A stretch of DNA of 53,714 nt from JBBDSU01 sp040904825 (GCA_040904825.1 JBBDSU010000018.1:1-53714), one strand, 5' to 3'. Counted from the stretch's first letter, positions 1 through 9,155 are shown. A program made the numbers and translations. Notes: a model not told the origin generated them from the letters alone.

Positions 1-3
1 TCC

Positions 4-1155
4 TTGCCGATCGTGAACGGATCAGGTGAGGCTGCCCACAAGCCGGTGGTCGAACCTCCGAAACGGCGTCCGACACGCACGATCCGGCTCGGTCCGCTTG
101 AGGTCGGAGGCAGCGCCCCCATCAGTGTCCAGACCATGACGGTGACGCCAACGCACGAAGTCGATCTCACGTTGCAGGCCATCGCTGCTGCTCAGGCTGC
201 GGGTGCCGACATCGTCCGGGTGGCGGTGCCGAGGCGAGAAGACGCCGAAGCGTTGGCGGCTATCGCCGAACATGCCCGCATCCCGGTGATTGCCGATATT
301 CACTTTCAGTGGAAGTACGCGGTGATGGCCATCGAAGCTGGGTGCGCCGGCGTGAGGATCAACCCTGGCAACATCAAGAAACACGACAAAGTCGCACTGC
401 TGGGCCAGCTTGCCAACGACGCTGGCGTGGCCATTCGCATTGGTGTCAACGGCGGCAGTCTTGAGCAGGAAATCCTCGACGAGTTTGGTGGTCCGACATC
501 TGAGGCCATGGTCGAGTCGGCCCTGCGTGAGATTCGGCTTCTCGAAGACGTCGGATTCCACGACACGAAGGTGTCGGTCAAGCATTCAGATCCGTGGGTG
601 ATGATCCAGACCTACAGATTGCTGGCTGATCGCACCGACTATCCGTTGCACCTCGGTGTTACCGAAGCCGGGCCATTGAAGACGGGGTCGATCAAATCCG
701 CAGTCGGTATCGGTGCGCTGCTGGCCGAAGGCATCGGCGACACCATCAGAGTCTCGCTGTCAGCTGACCCGGTCGAGGAAGTCAAAGCAGGCATCGCCAT
801 ACTCGAATCGCTGCACCTGCGCGAACGTGGACTTGATGTCGTGTCATGCCCGTCGTGTGGCCGCGCCCAGGTCGACGTATGGACCTTGGCTGAGGACGTC
901 CAGAAAGGCCTCGAAGGGATCGAAGCGCCCTTGCGGGTGGCGGTCATGGGATGTGTCGTCAACGGACCTGGAGAGGCACGCGAAGCTGACCTCGGTGTCG
1001 CCGCAGGCAACGGGAAGGGCGACATCATCCGCAAGGGTGTCAAGATCGCCACTGTCCGCGAAGAAGACATCGTTGAGGCCATGGTCCACTACGCGACCGA
1101 GATGGCGGAAGAGATTCGTGCGGAGCGGGGCGAAGGCACTCCCGTCGTCGCCTGA
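4..1155 (+). CDS. ispG: 4-hydroxy-3-methylbut-2-enyl diphosphate synthase
   Basis: IspG/GcpE is the [4Fe-4S] enzyme that turns methylerythritol cyclodiphosphate into HMBPP, the penultimate step of the MEP isoprenoid pathway, in the cytosol. The three cluster ligands are visible as Cys282 and Cys285 in SCPSCGRAQVD and Cys317 in MGCVVNGPGE. The N-terminal barrel carries ADIHF and RINPGN. The length (383 aa) fits the single-barrel bacterial form. The TTG at 4 is the first start in the window; a start upstream of the window edge cannot be excluded. Two GC-rich hairpins separate it from rimP, so it probably ends its own transcript. Confidence 0.95.
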   Translation: MPIVNGSGEAAHKPVVEPPKRRPTRTIRLGPLEVGGSAPISVQTMTVTPTHEVDLTLQAIAAAQAAGADIVRVAVPRREDAEALAAIAEHARIPVIADIHFQWKYAVMAIEAGCAGVRINPGNIKKHDKVALLGQLANDAGVAIRIGVNGGSLEQEILDEFGGPTSEAMVESALREIRLLEDVGFHDTKVSVKHSDPWVMIQTYRLLADRTDYPLHLGVTEAGPLKTGSIKSAVGIGALLAEGIGDTIRVSLSADPVEEVKAGIAILESLHLRERGLDVVSCPSCGRAQVDVWTLAEDVQKGLEGIEAPLRVAVMGCVVNGPGEAREADLGVAAGNGKGDIIRKGVKIATVREEDIVEAMVHYATEMAEEIRAERGEGTPVVA

Positions 1156-1214
1156 CGGCCAGACGGCACCCTTGGCAGCCCTATCCAGCCCGTGATACGT
1201 TCGCCCGCGAGCGG

Positions 1215-1242
1215 TGCGGGCCGTCGTACGATGCGGCCCGCA
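1215..1242 (+). terminator. GC-rich hairpin after ispG
   Basis: Perfect 9-bp arms (1215-1223 and 1234-1242, TGCGGGCCG with its complement) enclose a 10-nt loop that itself contains the palindrome TCGTACGA. It lies 60 nt after the ispG stop and has no T-tract. I infer a tail-less actinobacterial-type terminator or RNA-stabilising stem. Confidence 0.5.
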
Positions 1243-1326
1243 TTGCGCGTTCGGTCCCGAGCGCCTGCCCGTCCGAGCGGCGGCCTCGCGCTGCGGCCCG
1301 GACCCGACAACGGACGTCCGACGCGG

Positions 1327-1351
1327 CGGCCGGCCCCACCGGGGCCGGCCG
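1327..1351 (+). terminator. Perfect 11-bp hairpin upstream of rimP
   Basis: The arms CGGCCGGCCCC (1327-1337) and GGGGCCGGCCG (1341-1351) are perfectly complementary around a 3-nt loop. The T-run is absent. It may be a second terminator for ispG or a boundary element. A weak TTGACG hexamer starts directly after it at 1352. The rest of 1156-1446 contains no gene I can support. Confidence 0.5.
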
Positions 1352-1446
1352 TTGACGTGGAACGGACGTTGCACCGTACGACCAGACGACCAATATGCCG
1401 GAAGATCGAGACAACCGGGTAGCACGCCGTGAGCCGAGGACCGACC

Positions 1447-1968
1447 ATGACGAGTAAGCGTGAGGCCCAGTTGCTGGGCGAGCTCGCTCCACTCGTGGAT
1501 GAGGTCGCCGCGGAGTTCGATGTTCACGTGCTCGACGTTGAGCTCAAGGGTGCACATCCGCGGCGCGTGGTCCGGGTCGTCGTCGACACGGTGGATATGG
1601 ATCCGGCGGCATTGCTGGATATTGACGTTGTCGCGGCCGTGTCACGCAAGCTCGGCGCTGTGCTCGATGACAGGGACCCGATACCCGGGACCTACACACT
1701 CGAAGTGACCTCACCCGGCGCTGACCGTCGTTTGACGACGTTCCGAGATTTCGCCCGCAACCGGGGCCGCCAAGTCCGCATCATTCAGATCGTCGACGCT
1801 GAGGCGTCCGACGGAGCTGGCCCCGACGAGGCCGAGTCTGGCGCGGCGGGGCTGGTCGGGGAGCTCACTGCGGTGACTTCGGATGCGATCACGCTGCGGG
1901 TTGATAGCAGCGACATCACGGTGGCGCTTGACACCGTGGATCACGGCAAGGTGGTCCTACCGTGGTGA
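1447..1968 (+). CDS. rimP: Ribosome maturation factor RimP
   Basis: RimP helps assemble the 30S subunit. The protein (173 aa) has the family's N-terminal alpha/beta domain, with LLGELAPLVDEVAAEFD and a VRVVVD strand. The linker LEVTSPGADRRL matches the usual LEVSSPGxxRPL, and a C-terminal SH3-like barrel follows. I chose the ATG at 1447 because GAGGA lies 6 nt upstream (1436-1440); a GTG at 1429 would add six residues. It is the first gene of the rimP-nusA-ylxR-infB operon. An acidic insertion (DAEASDGAGPDEAESGAAG) lengthens the C-terminal domain. Confidence 0.93.
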   Translation: MTSKREAQLLGELAPLVDEVAAEFDVHVLDVELKGAHPRRVVRVVVDTVDMDPAALLDIDVVAAVSRKLGAVLDDRDPIPGTYTLEVTSPGADRRLTTFRDFARNRGRQVRIIQIVDAEASDGAGPDEAESGAAGLVGELTAVTSDAITLRVDSSDITVALDTVDHGKVVLPW

Positions 1969-1984
1969 CCAAGGAGGCCTGAAG

Positions 1985-3178
1985 ATGAATATCGACATCG
2001 AAGCGTTGCGCCAGATTGAGCGCGAAAAGGGCCTTGACTTCCAGACTGTCGTCGAAGCTCTCGAGACGGCGCTCGCATCCGCCTACAAGCGGTCCTCTCA
2101 GGCGACCGCTGACGAAGCACGCGTGAACGTTGACCGAGTGACGGGCGCGGTGTCACTGTTCGCTCAGGAACTCGATGACGAAGGCAACGTCGTCAATGAG
2201 TGGCAGGAAGAGCCCAACGACTTTGGTCGCATCGTCGCGCAGACGGCCAAGCAGGTACTGCTGCAGCGTCTGCGTGAAGCAGAGCGTGAAGTGACCTACG
2301 GCCAGTACGTGGGCCGTGAGGGAGACATCATCTCCGGCCAGGTCAGCCAGCAGGGCAACGTGACGCTGATCGAGCTCGGTCGCACCGAAGCGCTGCTGCC
2401 GTACGCCGAACAGGTGCCCAACGAACGACTTGAGCACGGCGCTTTTACGCGCGCGGTGGTCATCGAAGTCCGCAAACAGTTGAGAGGCGCTCAGATCGTG
2501 TGCTCGCGCACCCACCCGGCGCTGGTTGTCGGCATGTTCGCCCTGGAGGTTCCCGAGATCGAAGAAGGCATTGTCGAGATCCGAGGGATTGCCCGGGAAG
2601 CCGGCCACCGCACGAAAGTTGCGGTGATGTCCAACGATCCGGATGTCGATCCGGTCGGCGCATGCGTCGGCCCCGGAGGCCAGCGCGCTCGCGGTGTGCA
2701 AAAGGAACTGCATGCCGATGAACTTGAGCGCATCGACATCGTCAGGTGGGCTGATGAGCCTGAGCAACTCGTCGCCAACGCGTTGTCACCAGCCAAGGTC
2801 AGCAACGTCTACCTCTATCCAGACGACGGCACGGCGATGGTGATCGTGCCTGATTACCAGTTGTCGCTGGCTATCGGACGTGAAGGCCAAAATGCCCGGC
2901 TCGCAGCGCGGTTGACTGGATGGCGGATCGACATCAAGTCGGAAACGCAGTTCGCCGAAGAGCAGCGCGCCTTCCAGGAAGCATTCGACAAAGGCTTGAT
3001 CGACGAGTTCGGCAATCCCCTGTCACCCGAAGGGGAGCGCGCGATCGAGGAAGCGGTTGAAACCGCCAAAGCCGCCCGAGATCACGTGCTGACTGAAGGC
3101 GAAGCGCCGGTCGAACCAGATGTTGCAATCCACGCTGATGGTGTCGAAGTGCCGGACGAACAAAGCGCTACGACCTGA
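1985..3178 (+). CDS. nusA: Transcription termination/antitermination factor NusA
   Basis: NusA binds RNA polymerase and nascent RNA and controls pausing, termination and antitermination. In order I see the RNAP-binding N-terminal domain (about 1-125), an S1 domain around YVGREGDIISGQV, KH1 with ACVGPGGQRARGVQKEL, and KH2 with GREGQNARLAARLTG. There are no C-terminal acidic repeats, as in other actinobacterial NusA; the protein is 397 aa. The start is fixed by AAGGAGG (1971-1977) just after the rimP stop. The KH1 loop reads GPGGQRARGV where many family members have GPxGxRVQxI, a mild variation. Confidence 0.96.
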   Translation: MNIDIEALRQIEREKGLDFQTVVEALETALASAYKRSSQATADEARVNVDRVTGAVSLFAQELDDEGNVVNEWQEEPNDFGRIVAQTAKQVLLQRLREAEREVTYGQYVGREGDIISGQVSQQGNVTLIELGRTEALLPYAEQVPNERLEHGAFTRAVVIEVRKQLRGAQIVCSRTHPALVVGMFALEVPEIEEGIVEIRGIAREAGHRTKVAVMSNDPDVDPVGACVGPGGQRARGVQKELHADELERIDIVRWADEPEQLVANALSPAKVSNVYLYPDDGTAMVIVPDYQLSLAIGREGQNARLAARLTGWRIDIKSETQFAEEQRAFQEAFDKGLIDEFGNPLSPEGERAIEEAVETAKAARDHVLTEGEAPVEPDVAIHADGVEVPDEQSATT

Positions 3179-3201
3179 CGGGCAGCGTGGAGGAAGTACC
3201 C

Positions 3202-3522
3202 TTGAATCGCCAGGCGCCCCGGCTGCCGATGCGAACGTGCATCTCGTGCCGGTCCCGCCGACCAAAATCCGAAGTGCTGCGTATCGTGCGAGGTCCTGAC
3301 GGGCTTTGTGAGGACCCAGCGCAAAGGTTGCCGGGCCGGGGTGCCTATCTGTGCCCCGACCCCCGTTGTGTCGACGCCGCCAGGCGTCGCGGTGCGGGTG
3401 CACTTCGGCGAGCGTTGAAGGGTGGAAACGAGACCGAGGCAAACGGCGTGCTGAGCGTCGTTGCGGCACGCCTCGGCGAGCACCAGGCCCGAAAAAGGGC
3501 CGTGAGGAGCGAGTACGCGTGA
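3202..3522 (+). CDS. ylxR: YlxR-family RNA-binding protein
   Basis: A small basic protein of the YlxR (DUF448) family, normally encoded between nusA and infB. The motifs MRTCISCRSRR and LPGRGAYLCPDPRCVDAA match the family's RxCxxCR and GRGAYLC signatures. I prefer the TTG at 3202 (106 aa) because GGAGGA lies 7 nt upstream (3189-3194). The GTG at 3187 has no such site and would place the Shine-Dalgarno inside the gene. The stop overlaps the infB start (GTGA at 3519-3522), so the two are translationally coupled. The family is RNA-binding; its exact role here is inferred. Confidence 0.9.
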   Translation: MNRQAPRLPMRTCISCRSRRPKSEVLRIVRGPDGLCEDPAQRLPGRGAYLCPDPRCVDAARRRGAGALRRALKGGNETEANGVLSVVAARLGEHQARKRAVRSEYA

Positions 3523-6353
3523 GCAACAAGGTCCGCGTCTACGAATTGGCGAACGAGACGGGCCTCCCCAACAAGGAGGTCATCCGGCGCCTGTCCAATC
3601 TCGGCATCGACGCGAAAAGTCATTCGTCGTCGGTGGGGGATGCAGACGCCGCTCGATTCCGTGACTCGCTCGGCAAGACCGAAGCCGAGCGTCGCGCTGA
3701 AGACGACGCGCGACGTCAGCGGGAGGCTGAAGAACTTGAGCGTTATCGCTCAATGCAGACGTCAGCTCCGCCAGAACGCAAGAAGGCCGCCAAGGTGCTG
3801 CCGCCGCATCTGCGTGCCCAGCAGGAGCAGGCTGAGCAAGCGAGTGCAGCCACTCCGTCAGCTGACGCTGCAGCGCCTGCCGCTGTGGCCGATGAGCAGA
3901 CGGTGCCAGATGGCGGCGAGACACCTGTCGCTGCGGATCCCACATCTCCGCCAGCCGTCGAGGATGATGCTACGACGGTGAGGCCAGCGAGCCCCGACGC
4001 GGCTGACGATCCAGGTGCTGACGGCACAGACGCCCCCGACGACTCCTCGGCGCGGCGAATGCCAGGCGCTCCACCACCGCGCCTGCAACCGGGGCAGGTT
4101 CCGTTGCGGCCGTCACCGCCACGAGGGCAAGGTCCGGCGTCCGCCCCGGGCGAGGATCCACTCGTGGTGCGTCGTCCTGAGGCTGGACTGCCCCGCGAAG
4201 GCACTGGACGTCGTTTGATCCCGCCACCGTTGCGCAAAGCCCCAGTGCGTCCGCCAAGTCCCGCCCAGCCTCCAGCAGGAGCTGGCGCTGCAGCCCCGCG
4301 TGGCGCTCCCGCTCAAGCACCCAGTGGTGGCCGTGGTCGCCCTCCGAGCAATTCGCCGTACCGTCAGCCTGTCGGCCGGGGCGCGCCTGGAGCGCCCGGA
4401 AGCCCGGGCGGCGGACCAGGTGCTGGCCGTGGAGGCCCCGGAGGCCCCGGAGCCGGACGAGGTGGCCCGGGCGGGCCGGGTGGTACCGGTGGTCCTGGCA
4501 GTGGCAAGACTCGCCGCAAGAAGCGCCGCGAGCGCGAGGCACCGGATGAGCAAGAGATCATGCGTGGTCCGCTGCGGCGCGACCTACCGATCGAGCAACA
4601 GATCGAGGTCGAGCGGATCGAAGTTGTCTCGGGTGTCACTGTCGGTGAAATCGCTGACAAGCTCGGAGTCTCGGGTGCTGCCTTGGTCAAGAAGCTGTTC
4701 GAAATGGGCGAAATGGCCACCGTGCAGCAGACACTTCCTGACGACACCGTTGAGATCCTGTGCGCCGATCTTGGCGTCGAGATCTATTTCATGTCGGAAG
4801 AAGAGCTTGAGTTCGGTATCGAGACTCCCGACGACGATGAGTTGCTCGAAGACCGTCCACCGGTCATCACGGTGATGGGGCACGTCGATCACGGTAAGAC
4901 GCTGTTGCTCGACGCCATCCGCACGACCGACGTGGTCTCCGGTGAGGCCGGGGGTATCACCCAGCACATCGGTGCCTACCAGATCAGCCATGGCGACCGA
5001 CGTATCACGTTCATCGACACGCCTGGTCACGAAGCGTTCACGGCGATGCGAGCTCGCGGTGCGCAGATCACCGATGTCGCGATCCTGGTGGTGGCTGCCA
5101 ACGATGGCGTGATGCCACAGACCCAAGAAGCCATTGCACACATCAAGGCCGCGGAAGTGCCCGTCGTTGTCGCCATCAACAAGATGGACGTCGAAGGGGC
5201 TGATCCCGCGCGGGTCAAGACGCAGTTGACCGAGCACGATCTCATCGCAGAAGAGTTCGGCGGTGATGTGCCGATGGTTCCGGTATCGGCGATGACCGGC
5301 GATGGCCTTGACGACCTGCTCGAAGTGGTGCTGTTGCAGGCCGATGTGCTTGAGCTGAAGGCAAACCCGAATAAGGACGCGCGTGGCCGCGTTGTCGAAG
5401 CCCACCTAGACCGAGGACGTGGCCCTGTCGCCACGGTGCTTGTTCAGGGCGGAACGCTCCGCCGTGGTGACGTGCTCGTCGCAGGTACGGCTGATGGCAA
5501 GATCCGCGCGTTGTTTGATGAGAACGGTGACACCGTCGAAGCGGCTGAACCAGCGCGCCCAGTACAGGTCATCGGTTTGAATGAGGTCCCCGAAGCCGGT
5601 GACGAATTCAGAGTCGTCGACGCCGAGCGCTTTGCTCGTGACGTCGCCGAGCGTCGCTCAGCCCGCGAACGTCGCAAGGAATTGGCAGACCGGCGCCCGA
5701 CCACGCTTGAAGAGTTCACCTCTGCGGTGCAGTCGGGCGACAAAGCGACGCTCAACGTCATCATCAAGGCAGACGTGTCGGGTTCTGCAGAAGCGCTCGA
5801 AGACGCGTTGCTGAAGCTGGAACTCGACGAGGTACAGGTCCGTGTCGTCTCCAAGGGCGTGGGTGCCATCACCCAAGGCGATGTGCGATTGGCCGAAGCC
5901 TCGGCGGCCATCATCGTCGCCTTCAACGTGCGCCCCGGCGCAAATGCCCGGGACGAGATTGATCGCTCCGGTGTGGACGTGCGCACGTATCGCATCATCT
6001 ATGAAGTCATTGAGGACATCGAGCGCGCGGTCAAGGGCCTGCTGGCTCCGGAGATGCGCGAACAGGTCCTTGGCGAAGCCGAAGTGCGCGAAATCTTCCG
6101 TGTCCCACGGATCGGTCCGGTCTTCGGGTGCATGGTCACCCGAGGTGAGATCCGGCGTGATGCGGGTGTGCGTGTCATCCGAGACGGCGTTGTCATCGCT
6201 GAAGATGAAATGTCGTCGCTGCGGCGCTTCAAGGATGATGTTCGCGAAGTCCGTGAGGGCTTCGAGTGCGGCATCGGTTTGGACAAGTTTCAGGACGTCA
6301 AGGAGGGCGACGTGTTCGAAGTGTTCGAAGTCGTTGAGGTTGCCCGCGACTGA
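3519..6353 (+). CDS. infB: Translation initiation factor IF-2
   Basis: IF-2 is the GTPase that brings initiator tRNA to the 30S subunit and promotes 50S joining. The protein (944 aa) starts with the IF2-N helix bundle (VRVYELANETGLPNKEVIRR). A long Ala/Pro/Asp-rich linker follows, then a Gly/Pro-rich stretch at about residues 285-330 ending in a basic cluster KTRRKKRRER. A second IF2-N domain comes next. The G domain begins with GHVDHGKT at 454-461, and DTPGHEAF and NKMD follow. Domains II, III and IV complete it. The GTG at 3519 has GAGGAG 9 nt upstream and overlaps the ylxR stop. Confidence 0.97.
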   Translation: MSNKVRVYELANETGLPNKEVIRRLSNLGIDAKSHSSSVGDADAARFRDSLGKTEAERRAEDDARRQREAEELERYRSMQTSAPPERKKAAKVLPPHLRAQQEQAEQASAATPSADAAAPAAVADEQTVPDGGETPVAADPTSPPAVEDDATTVRPASPDAADDPGADGTDAPDDSSARRMPGAPPPRLQPGQVPLRPSPPRGQGPASAPGEDPLVVRRPEAGLPREGTGRRLIPPPLRKAPVRPPSPAQPPAGAGAAAPRGAPAQAPSGGRGRPPSNSPYRQPVGRGAPGAPGSPGGGPGAGRGGPGGPGAGRGGPGGPGGTGGPGSGKTRRKKRREREAPDEQEIMRGPLRRDLPIEQQIEVERIEVVSGVTVGEIADKLGVSGAALVKKLFEMGEMATVQQTLPDDTVEILCADLGVEIYFMSEEELEFGIETPDDDELLEDRPPVITVMGHVDHGKTLLLDAIRTTDVVSGEAGGITQHIGAYQISHGDRRITFIDTPGHEAFTAMRARGAQITDVAILVVAANDGVMPQTQEAIAHIKAAEVPVVVAINKMDVEGADPARVKTQLTEHDLIAEEFGGDVPMVPVSAMTGDGLDDLLEVVLLQADVLELKANPNKDARGRVVEAHLDRGRGPVATVLVQGGTLRRGDVLVAGTADGKIRALFDENGDTVEAAEPARPVQVIGLNEVPEAGDEFRVVDAERFARDVAERRSARERRKELADRRPTTLEEFTSAVQSGDKATLNVIIKADVSGSAEALEDALLKLELDEVQVRVVSKGVGAITQGDVRLAEASAAIIVAFNVRPGANARDEIDRSGVDVRTYRIIYEVIEDIERAVKGLLAPEMREQVLGEAEVREIFRVPRIGPVFGCMVTRGEIRRDAGVRVIRDGVVIAEDEMSSLRRFKDDVREVREGFECGIGLDKFQDVKEGDVFEVFEVVEVARD

Positions 6354-6358
6354 CGTGT

Positions 6359-6682
6359 GTGACCATGGGCGTCGAAGCTGAAGATGGCAAAGTCCATATC
6401 GGCATGGCGCGGATCGACGTGCACCTTCCCGGCGCGAGCAGCCTCAAGGAACGTCGCACACGACTGCGTCGTATCGAGACGCGCCTGGCCGACCTCGGCT
6501 GCTCGGTCGCCGAAGTTGGTGCTCAAGATCGATGGCAGCGCGCCGTCCTCGGTGTGGCCATCGCCGCATCAGCGCCGTCAGGTGTGGACCGGGTCCTCGA
6601 TCGGCTGACCGAAGTGATCGAACGCGACCCACAGGCGGTGGTGCTGTCTATCGTCGAACGACTTGACGAGATCGACCGCTAA
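6359..6682 (+). CDS. ylxP: YlxP-like DUF503 protein
   Basis: A DUF503 protein of about 105 aa, usually found between infB and rbfA. The family core is clear: ARIDVHLPGASSLKERR, then a ferredoxin-like fold ending in VVLSIVERLDEI. Proposed roles link it to 30S assembly and RbfA, mostly on gene-neighbour grounds. Possible starts are the GTG at 6359, ATG at 6365 and ATG at 6404; none has a strong ribosome binding site. It starts 5 nt after the infB stop, so it probably relies on coupling. Confidence 0.88.
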   Translation: MTMGVEAEDGKVHIGMARIDVHLPGASSLKERRTRLRRIETRLADLGCSVAEVGAQDRWQRAVLGVAIAASAPSGVDRVLDRLTEVIERDPQAVVLSIVERLDEIDR

Positions 6683-6699
6683 GCACATGAGGAACTAAC

Positions 6700-7092
6700 G
6701 TGGCACGCAAGCGCAATCCCCGCATCGAGTCGCTGGTCAAGTCCGCGATCGCTGACTTGATTGAAACGGAACTCAACGATCCCCGCGTCGCGTTCGTGAC
6801 TGTCACCGATGTTGAGGTCACCCCAGACCACGACGTTGTGACGGTTCACTACACCTCGCTCGACCCGGAACTCGTGTCAGGCGATCCGCGCAGATCCGGC
6901 GGTGACCGGGTCCCCGATCCCGACCAGATCGCCGACGGGCTCGCTTCGGCTGCGCCACGACTGCGCGCTCTGTTGGTCAAGCGCGTCGAGATGCGCATGA
7001 TCCCTGAGGTCAGGTTCCGTCGAGACCCGACTGCAGTGCAATCAGCAAAGATAGATCAGATGTTGCGTGATCTGCGCACCGGCGAGGGCTGA
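6700..7092 (+). CDS. rbfA: 30S ribosome-binding factor RbfA
   Basis: RbfA is a KH-fold cold-shock factor that matures the 5' end of 16S rRNA on the 30S subunit. The start MARKRNPRIESLVKSAIADL, the DPRVAFVTVTDVEVTPD segment and the end PEVRFRRDPT are standard. Length is 130 aa. A short charged insertion (GDPRRSGGDRVPDPDQ) lengthens the central loop. The GTG start at 6700 follows GAGGAA by a few bases. It sits in the operon between ylxP and truB. Confidence 0.95.
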   Translation: MARKRNPRIESLVKSAIADLIETELNDPRVAFVTVTDVEVTPDHDVVTVHYTSLDPELVSGDPRRSGGDRVPDPDQIADGLASAAPRLRALLVKRVEMRMIPEVRFRRDPTAVQSAKIDQMLRDLRTGEG

Positions 7093-7098
7093 GGCGCC

Positions 7099-8118
7099 AT
7101 GAGCCGTCGCCGCAGCGCTGACGACCTCGAAGGGGTCGTGGTGATCGACAAGCCTGCCGGGATGACATCCCACGATGTCGTTCAGCGGGTCAGGCGTGCG
7201 CTCGGCCAATCTCGGGTTGGGCACACCGGCACGCTCGATCCTGCCGCGACAGGTGTCATGGTGGTGTGCTTGGGGCGCGCGACGCGGTTGGTGCAGTTCT
7301 TGCAGGCTGGCACCAAGACCTACGCGGCCCGCATGGTGCTGGGGATCGAAACCGATTCTCAGGATGCTGACGGCGAGATCATCGCCCGCATGGCCGCCGA
7401 CCACATCGATGAACGCCAATTGTGCGAGGCGCTGACCAAATTCCAAGGGCAGATCGCTCAGATTCCCCCGATGGTGTCAGCGGTCAAAGTCGGCGGAGAA
7501 CGGCTGCATCGCAAGGCTCGGCGCGGAGAAGTCGTTGACCGGGAGCCGCGACATGTCACTGTCCACGACCTTGTGTTGGACATGTTTGAACCGGGGGAGC
7601 ATCCGCGCGCATCGTTCCTCGTCACTTGTTCGTCGGGTACCTACGTGCGGACGCTCGCCCACGATGTCGGCCACGACCTAGGTGTCGGAGGAAGCCTTGA
7701 AAGCCTGCGGCGGTTGGCCAACGAACCGTTCCACCTCGACGAAGCGGTCAGCCTTGAGGATTTTGAGGAGGCAGCTCAGGCTGGTCGCATGAGCGAGTTC
7801 ATCATGAGCGCCTACGACGCGGCTATCCGAGCGCTGCCGGTTTGGGATGTCGAAGATGCCGGCCTCGTCATGCAACTCGTGTCGGGGGCGCGCTTAGACA
7901 TGGAACGTCGCATGCCTCCTGCAGCGGTCGTCGGTGCCGATGCGTTTGCCGTGACCTGGTCGAACCTGCTGGTAGGCGTGTACAAACCGATGGGCCAGGA
8001 GGGCATCGCCCGGCAGGCACGCGCCGCACTGGTGTGGTCACAGCCGGACGACGTTGGCGGGATCCAGGTTGATACACCAACGTCAGCCACACCCACGGAC
8101 CGGGGAGCTGGCGCGTGA
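7099..8118 (+). CDS. truB: tRNA pseudouridine(55) synthase
   Basis: TruB isomerises U55 to pseudouridine in the T-loop of tRNAs. The protein (339 aa) shows VVVIDKPAGMTSHDVV, then the catalytic aspartate in GHTGTLDPAATGV. KTYAARMVLG, IPPMVSAVKVGGERLHRKAR and SSGTYVRTLAHDVG are further family blocks. The C-terminal 90 residues are longer than the minimal enzyme and probably form a PUA-like domain. The stop overlaps the ribF start by 4 bp (GTGA), suggesting coupled translation. Confidence 0.96.
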   Translation: MSRRRSADDLEGVVVIDKPAGMTSHDVVQRVRRALGQSRVGHTGTLDPAATGVMVVCLGRATRLVQFLQAGTKTYAARMVLGIETDSQDADGEIIARMAADHIDERQLCEALTKFQGQIAQIPPMVSAVKVGGERLHRKARRGEVVDREPRHVTVHDLVLDMFEPGEHPRASFLVTCSSGTYVRTLAHDVGHDLGVGGSLESLRRLANEPFHLDEAVSLEDFEEAAQAGRMSEFIMSAYDAAIRALPVWDVEDAGLVMQLVSGARLDMERRMPPAAVVGADAFAVTWSNLLVGVYKPMGQEGIARQARAALVWSQPDDVGGIQVDTPTSATPTDRGAGA

Positions 8119-9077
8119 CCGATAAGGCGTCGTCAGCGCTGGCAGGCCTTGAAGGTGTCGAAATAGCCCCTTCAGTGGTGACCATCGGCAATTTTGACGG
8201 ACTCCACCTCGGCCATCAGCGTTTAATCACGCGCACCCTTGAAGCGGCCAGAGCCCGGGGGATCCGGTCGGTCGCGGTGACGTTCGATCCTCATCCGATG
8301 CGTGTGCTGCGCCCCGATGTGTCGGTCGGTCGGCTGACCGATCTGGCTACGCGGCAGCGGCTGCTTGTCGAGGCCGGGATTGATCTCGTCGTGGTGTTGT
8401 CGTTCACGCCGGCGTTATCACGATTGAGTCCGCAGGAGTTCATCGATCACGTGGTGATCGACCGCCTTCAATCACAGCGTGTTGTCGTCGGTGCGAATTT
8501 CCGGTTCGGTCATCGCGCTGCTGGTGATGTGACTGTGTTGCGCGAAGCGGGGCGCGCGCCCGACGCTGACTTCGATGTCGATGCTGTTGATCTGCTGACC
8601 CGCCACGGGGCCATTGTGTCAACCAGTGCGGTGCGGGCTGCCCTCGAACGTGGGGACGTTGAAACTGCCACGGCATTCCTGGGTCGAGATCACCTGGTTG
8701 TCGGCAACGTCATCCAGGGGGACGGCCGTGGGCGCACGATCGGCGTTCCTACCGCCAATGTCGATGTTGCACCCGAGATCGTTGTGCCAGCGCATGGCGT
8801 GTATGCCGGGCGAATGGCTGTCGACGGGGAGTGGTTGCCGTGCGTGACGAACGTCGGAGTGCGGCCGACGGTCGCGCATGAGCAATTAGCCCTCCCGACG
8901 GTGGAATCCCACCTCATCGATCGTGATATCGATCTCTACGGCCGTGAGGTGACGGTGACGTTCGCACATCGCTTGCGCGCCGAGCAGCGGTTCGACGGAC
9001 TTGACCAACTTGTTGATCAGATTCGTCGTGATATCGCTGCAGCCAAGACGTTGGTCGGTGGTGTCACAGGGTCGTGA
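8115..9077 (+). CDS. ribF: Bifunctional riboflavin kinase / FAD synthetase
   Basis: RibF phosphorylates riboflavin to FMN and adenylates it to FAD. The N-terminal nucleotidyltransferase domain shows VVTIGNFDGLHLGHQRLI and TFDPHPMRVLRP. The C-terminal riboflavin kinase domain shows GDGRGRTIGVPTANV, HGVYAGRM and NVGVRPT. Length (320 aa) is typical. FAD made here would serve flavoenzymes such as the ThyX-like protein 9 kb downstream, although no regulatory link is visible. It is the last gene of the rimP operon. Confidence 0.96.
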   Translation: MTDKASSALAGLEGVEIAPSVVTIGNFDGLHLGHQRLITRTLEAARARGIRSVAVTFDPHPMRVLRPDVSVGRLTDLATRQRLLVEAGIDLVVVLSFTPALSRLSPQEFIDHVVIDRLQSQRVVVGANFRFGHRAAGDVTVLREAGRAPDADFDVDAVDLLTRHGAIVSTSAVRAALERGDVETATAFLGRDHLVVGNVIQGDGRGRTIGVPTANVDVAPEIVVPAHGVYAGRMAVDGEWLPCVTNVGVRPTVAHEQLALPTVESHLIDRDIDLYGREVTVTFAHRLRAEQRFDGLDQLVDQIRRDIAAAKTLVGGVTGS

Positions 9078-9120
9078 GGTTGCCGTGGCCGCCGCGCTGT
9101 GCCACACTGGGTAGCAGTCG

Positions 9121-9155
9121 GCCCGAAGGGTCGACGTCACCGTGCCCGTTCGGGC
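9121..9155 (+). promoter_or_regulatory. Structured leader upstream of rpsO
   Basis: The 232-nt gap between ribF and rpsO can form two competing stems. GCCCGAA (9121-9127) pairs with TTCGGGC (9149-9155), and GCCCG (9144-9148) can instead pair locally with CGGGC (9151-9155). Ribosomal protein S15 represses its own mRNA in several bacteria by binding the leader. A role of that kind here is inference. A 19-codon reading frame (GTG 9223 to TAG 9282) lies just before rpsO and may be only chance. Confidence 0.35.

Noticed and set aside
1352..1381. Promoter TTGACG with a weak downstream hexamer before rimP
   Set aside because: Only the minus-35 is recognisable; no acceptable minus-10 at 16-18 bp.
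3351..3518. Upstream extension of infB
   Set aside because: It overlaps ylxR in another frame; the GTG at 3519 has a ribosome binding site and begins the IF2-N domain.
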